Positions 5,798 to 7,593 of a stretch of 7,593 nt of DNA are shown piece by piece. Position 1 is the stretch's first letter, and each line of letters opens with the position of its first letter. Under the pieces are notes generated by a model, which was not told the DNA's origin, searched no databases, and saw only the letters and a program-made list of their open reading frames with translations. This stretch comes from an uncultured Oscillospiraceae bacterium (GTDB lineage: Bacteria; Bacillota; Clostridia; Oscillospirales; Oscillospiraceae): positions 1 through 7,593 of the forward strand of contig CAKTKF010000040.1 of NCBI GenBank assembly GCA_934569215.1. Reading direction: 5' to 3'. The position numbers were made by a program, and so were the translations under genes.

Positions 5798-5825
5798 GAA
5801 TGATTTGCCGCTTCCGGGGAATACT
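5798..5825 (+). promoter_or_regulatory. Candidate sigma-F/sigma-G-type promoter of sigG
   Basis: GAATG (5798-5802), a 14-base spacer and GGGAATACT (5817-5825) fit the forespore pattern GnATR / GGnnAnAnT known for sigma-F and sigma-G promoters. It lies about 57 bases before the sigG start, and sigG is transcribed by sigma-F and then sigma-G in well-studied spore formers. The match rests on short degenerate motifs, so it is tentative. Confidence 0.45.
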
Positions 5826-5862
5826 GGATAGGAACGGAAATGGAAGTCCCATTTCCCAGTAT
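5821..5862 (+). other. Inverted repeat/hairpin in the sigG leader
   Basis: GGAAATGG (5836-5843) pairs perfectly with CCATTTCC (5849-5856) around a 5-base loop. ATACTG (5821-5826) pairs with CAGTAT (5857-5862), leaving a 9-base bulge on the left. The inner stem would lie in the mRNA leader, ending 14 bases before the ribosome binding site. The outer left arm overlaps the proposed -10 box, so only the inner part may form in RNA. Confidence 0.6.
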
Positions 5863-5870
5863 CACCACAC

Positions 5871-5876
5871 AGGAGG
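5871..5876 (+). promoter_or_regulatory. Ribosome binding site of sigG (decides start)
   Basis: A perfect AGGAGG lies 5 bases before ATG 5882. The in-frame ATG at 5840 would sit inside the leader hairpin and lacks a ribosome binding site. The protein from 5882 (QGKVEICGVNTS) matches the conserved sigma-G N-terminus. Confidence 0.88.
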
Positions 5877-5881
5877 CTGTC

Positions 5882-6661
5882 ATGCAGGGAAAAGTAGAGA
5901 TATGCGGCGTCAACACATCCAGACTTCATGTCTTATCCCAGGTGGAAATGGACACTCTGCTTCGCCGGGCGCAGGCGGGGGACGAAGATGCCCGGGAAAA
6001 GCTCATTGAAGGAAATCTGCGGCTGGTTCTCAGCGTCATACAGCGCTTTGACAAACGGGGGGAAAACCCTGACGACCTGTTCCAGGTGGGGTGCATCGGC
6101 CTCATCAAGGCCATTTCCAATTTTGACCCGGACAAGCAGGTGCGCTTTTCCACCTACGGCGTCCCCATGATCGCGGGGGAGGTGCGGCGGTATCTCCGGG
6201 ACAACAGCGTCATCCGGGTCTCCCGCTCCATCCGGGACGTGGCCTACCGGGTGCTTCAGTGCAAGGAAGCCCTGACCACCCGCTTGGGGCGGGAGCCGAC
6301 CCTGGAGGAGATTTCCAAAGAGCTGGATATCCCCCTGGAGGAGGTCAGCCGGGCGCTGGACGCGGTATGCGCCCCGGCCAGCCTGTACGACCCCGTCTAC
6401 TCCGACGGCGGCGATGCGCTGACGGTGATGGATCAGGTGCGGGACACCAAAAACACCGAGGACGGCTGGATGGAGCATATCACCCTGCAAAACGCCTTCC
6501 GCGCCCTGAACGACCGGGAAAAGCAAATTCTTTCCCTGCGGTTTTACGACGGGAAGACCCAGATGGAGGTGGCCTCCGCCCTGGGTATCTCTCAGGCGCA
6601 GGTGTCCCGACTGGAAAAGGGCGCCATCGGCGCCATGCGCAAGTCCGTCAGCGTTTCGTAA
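5882..6661 (+). CDS. sigG: RNA polymerase sporulation sigma factor SigG (forespore, late)
   Basis: This 259-residue sigma-70 family protein matches sigma-G in length and sequence. It directs late gene expression in the forespore after engulfment. The N-terminal KVEICGVNTSRL (4-15) is a sigma-G signature also seen in Bacillus. Region 2 contains NLRLVLSVIQRF (45-56), DDLFQVGCIGLIKAI (64-78) and FSTYGVPMIAGEVRRYLRD (89-107). Region 3 begins with IRVSRSIRDVAYRV (111-124), and SLYDPVYSDGGD (167-178) is also characteristic. The region 4 helix-turn-helix is near 225-252 (KTQMEVASALGISQAQVSRLEK). In many spore formers sigG directly follows spoIIGA-sigE; here it follows a gene-free region, so it appears to have its own promoter. 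ylmC follows 55 bases downstream and may be co-transcribed. Sigma-F is the closest alternative, but the N-terminus favours sigma-G. Confidence 0.95.
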   Translation: MQGKVEICGVNTSRLHVLSQVEMDTLLRRAQAGDEDAREKLIEGNLRLVLSVIQRFDKRGENPDDLFQVGCIGLIKAISNFDPDKQVRFSTYGVPMIAGEVRRYLRDNSVIRVSRSIRDVAYRVLQCKEALTTRLGREPTLEEISKELDIPLEEVSRALDAVCAPASLYDPVYSDGGDALTVMDQVRDTKNTEDGWMEHITLQNAFRALNDREKQILSLRFYDGKTQMEVASALGISQAQVSRLEKGAIGAMRKSVSVS

Positions 6662-6701
6662 AGCGGGCATACTCCCCCTCTCTGGTGCATAGGCTGTGTC
6701 A

Positions 6702-6708
6702 AAGGAGG
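6702..6708 (+). promoter_or_regulatory. Ribosome binding site of ylmC (decides start)
   Basis: AAGGAGG lies 8 bases before ATG 6717. The upstream in-frame GTG at 6696 would overlap this site and is rejected. Confidence 0.85.
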
Positions 6709-6716
6709 GTGGGACT

Positions 6717-6998
6717 ATGTCGATACGGTTTACCCAGCTGCAATGCAAAGAGGTCATCTGCGTCAGCGACGGGCGTCGGCTTGGATTTGTGACGGACGTG
6801 CAGGTGGAAATTCCCAGCGGGAACGTCTGCGCCATCGTCGTTCCCTGCCCCGGACGGTTCCCCGGGGGCTTCGGGCGGCGGGACGATTTTATCATTCCCT
6901 GGAACTGCATCAAGCGCATCGGCCCGGACATCGTGCTGGTGGAAGCAAAGCCCGACGACTGCCGGGTGCCGAGAGGAAAGCCGGGTCTGCCACGGTAA
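6717..6998 (+). CDS. ylmC: YlmC/YmxH family sporulation protein (PRC-barrel)
   Basis: This 93-residue protein has a PRC-barrel-like beta-rich fold. It opens with MSIRFTQLQCKEVICVSDGRRLG (the family's 'L-x-x-KEVI-x-V-x-x-G-x-x-LG' pattern). A central IPSGNVCAIVVPCPG (32-46) comes next, followed by the hallmark DDFIIPWNCIKRIGPDIVLVE (56-76), which matches the PWN-x-IK-x-IG-x-D core of YlmC/YmxH proteins. Members occur in spore-forming Firmicutes, often beside sigG or other sporulation genes; their biochemical role is not established. The C-terminus from about 77 is extended and basic, ending RGKPGLPR, beyond the usual core. The gene follows sigG by 55 bases with no terminator between them, suggesting joint forespore expression. 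The stop codon lies in the loop of a hairpin. Four cysteines are present but in no recognised metal motif. Confidence 0.85.
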   Translation: MSIRFTQLQCKEVICVSDGRRLGFVTDVQVEIPSGNVCAIVVPCPGRFPGGFGRRDDFIIPWNCIKRIGPDIVLVEAKPDDCRVPRGKPGLPR

Positions 6999-7010
6999 CG
7001 GGCAGACCCG
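6982..7010 (+). terminator. Hairpin overlapping the ylmC stop codon (possible terminator)
   Basis: A perfect 10-bp stem CGGGTCTGCC/GGCAGACCCG (6982-6991 and 7001-7010) encloses a 9-base loop containing the ylmC TAA. It is not followed by a T-run; the nearest T tracts are about 27 bases later and probably belong to the rpsB promoter region. It may terminate or stabilise the sigG-ylmC transcript. Confidence 0.5.
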
Positions 7011-7035
7011 ACGCACTTCCTCTCCTCCGCCGGAA

Positions 7036-7091
7036 TTTTTTTGCGTTTTTTGGAAATAATGCTTGCAATTGTGCTTTCCATCCTATATAAT
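7036..7091 (+). promoter_or_regulatory. Strong sigma-A promoter of rpsB with upstream T tracts
   Basis: TTGCAA (-35, 7063-7068), a 17-bp spacer and perfect TATAAT (-10, 7086-7091) form a near-consensus promoter. Two T-rich tracts at about 7036-7051 occupy the UP-element position. Transcription should begin near 7098, leaving a leader of about 120 bases. Confidence 0.9.
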
Positions 7092-7132
7092 GACTCAGCA
7101 TGGGCTTTGACCCGTGACATTTCAAAACCACA

Positions 7133-7191
7133 CACCCGGGGATCGGCCGCCCCCGTGTCCGAAAGGACGGGCTGCCGGGATGATCGGGGTG
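7133..7191 (+). ncRNA. Structured rpsB mRNA leader (candidate autoregulatory element)
   Basis: A stacked hairpin can be drawn by eye. CACCC (7133-7137) pairs with GGGTG (7187-7191), GATC (7141-7144) with GATC (7182-7185), and GGC (7145-7147) with GCC (7174-7176). CCC (7152-7154) pairs with GGG (7169-7171), and GTCC (7157-7160) with GGAC (7165-7168), closed by a GAAA tetraloop. It lies between the promoter and the ribosome binding site. Ribosomal protein genes often carry such leaders for feedback control, and S2 represses rpsB-tsf in E. coli. I do not recognise this one as a known family. Confidence 0.5.
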
Positions 7192-7219
7192 GAGGAAAAA
7201 CAAAAGGAGAAATTGTAAA

Positions 7220-7593
7220 ATGGCTGTCGTATCTATGAAGCAACTGCTGGAGGCCGGTGTTCACTTCGGTCACCAGACCCGCCGCTGGAACCCCAAAATG
7301 GCGCCCTACATCTACACCGAGCGCAACGGGATCTACATCATCGACCTGCAGAAGACCGTAAAGAAGCTGGAAGAGGCTTACGCCTTCGTCCGTGACCTGT
7401 CCGCAAACGGCGGCAACGTGCTGTTCGTCGGCACCAAGAAGCAGGCCCAGGATGCCATCAAGGAAGAGGCCGCCCGCTGCGGCGGTTACTACGTCAACGC
7501 CCGCTGGCTGGGCGGTATGCTGACCAACTTCCGCACCATGCGCACCCGTATCGACCGTCTGGCTCAGCTGAGAAAGATGGAAGAGGACGGCAC
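7220..7593 (+). CDS. rpsB: 30S ribosomal protein S2, N-terminal part (runs off window)
   Basis: The first 124 residues of S2 are present; the gene continues past the window edge. S2 is the large, late-assembling protein on the back of the 30S subunit, needed with S1 for translation initiation. The N-terminal [20 protein letters not shown] (6-25) is the first S2 signature. [14 protein letters not shown] (71-84) and [13 protein letters not shown] (95-107) are also diagnostic. ATG 7220 is preceded by AAAAGGAGA (7202-7210); a second GGAGG at 7191-7195 lies too far upstream to act in initiation. ATG 7235 is possible, but the Bacillus protein also starts a few residues ahead of MKQLLEAG. Downstream tsf, pyrH and frr would be expected from the usual order but are outside the window. 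Confidence 0.98.
   Translation, partial: MAVVSMKQLLEAGVHFGHQTRRWNPKMAPYIYTERNGIYIIDLQKTVKKLEEAYAFVRDLSANGGNVLFVGTKKQAQDAIKEEAARCGGYYVNARWLGGMLTNFRTMRTRIDRLAQLRKMEEDG

Larger units (their letters stand above)
5289..5881. other. Large divergent gene-free region between rpsT and sigG
   Basis: No credible coding sequence was found in these 590 bases: the open frames here lack ribosome binding sites and resemble no family I recognise. From left to right the region holds the rpsT UP-like tract, a GC-rich block with two hairpins (5318-5369), a promoter-like element inside an inverted repeat (5400-5433), a cluster of DnaA-box-like 9-mers (5496-5617), an AT-rich inverted repeat (5624-5639), a direct repeat TGTGAAAAA (5770-5778 and 5781-5789), and the sigG promoter candidate with its leader hairpin. 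For 5640-5769 I see nothing specific. Confidence 0.8.

Noticed and set aside
5354..5839. Short open frames in the rpsT-sigG gap (for example starting at 5354, 5550 and 5608)
   Set aside because: They lack ribosome binding sites, overlap each other and the repeat elements, and show no recognisable protein features.
5933..7273. A 446-codon open frame on the minus strand opposite sigG, ylmC and the rpsB leader
   Set aside because: It is antisense to well-recognised genes, crosses two promoters and resembles no family; long antisense frames are expected in GC-rich coding DNA.

Overview
The window is ordinary-looking chromosome from a GC-rich, endospore-forming Firmicute. The best guess is a clostridial gut lineage such as Oscillospiraceae/Ruminococcaceae. 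Support comes from the forespore sigma factor gene sigG followed by a ylmC/ymxH-type gene, a DUF1292 protein, strong AGGAGG ribosome binding sites, sigma-A promoters with 17-bp spacers, and GC-rich third codon positions. There is no sign of phage, transposon, CRISPR or plasmid genes, and no tRNA or rRNA gene was seen.

Layout. Positions 49-777 (+) encode the tRNA t6A dehydratase TcdA. It converges on a small acidic DUF1292 protein (829-1116, -), and the two share a bidirectional terminator. Back-to-back sigma-A promoters (about 1155-1235) then drive the DUF1292 gene leftward and a serine O-acetyltransferase gene rightward (1264-2205, +). A GtrA-family membrane protein follows (2269-2670, +). 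A 13-bp perfect-stem terminator (2717-2746) separates this pair from the convergent recG helicase gene (2753-4801, -). Upstream of recG lies rpsT (4956-5219, -), with its own terminator, a near-consensus promoter and an A-tract UP-like element.

A gene-free stretch of about 660 bp (5220-5881) then separates leftward rpsT/recG from rightward sigG (5882-6661), ylmC (6717-6998) and the start of rpsB (7220 to the window edge). rpsB has its own strong promoter and a structured 120-nt leader.

How the genes relate. Most are housekeeping: tRNA modification, first step of cysteine synthesis, recombination and fork repair, and ribosomal proteins S20 and S2. sigG and ylmC form the sporulation part. sigG has a candidate sigma-F/sigma-G-type promoter and a leader hairpin just ahead of its ribosome binding site.

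Most worth a second look: the divergent region between rpsT and sigG holds seven DnaA-box-like 9-mers within about 120 bp, although no dnaA/dnaN/rpmH is present in the window. It could be a replication origin, a DnaA-binding control site, or a regulatory coincidence. Secondary points are the rpsB and sigG leader structures, a C-x3-C-x2-C tail on the serine acetyltransferase, and a promoter whose -10 box sits inside an inverted repeat.
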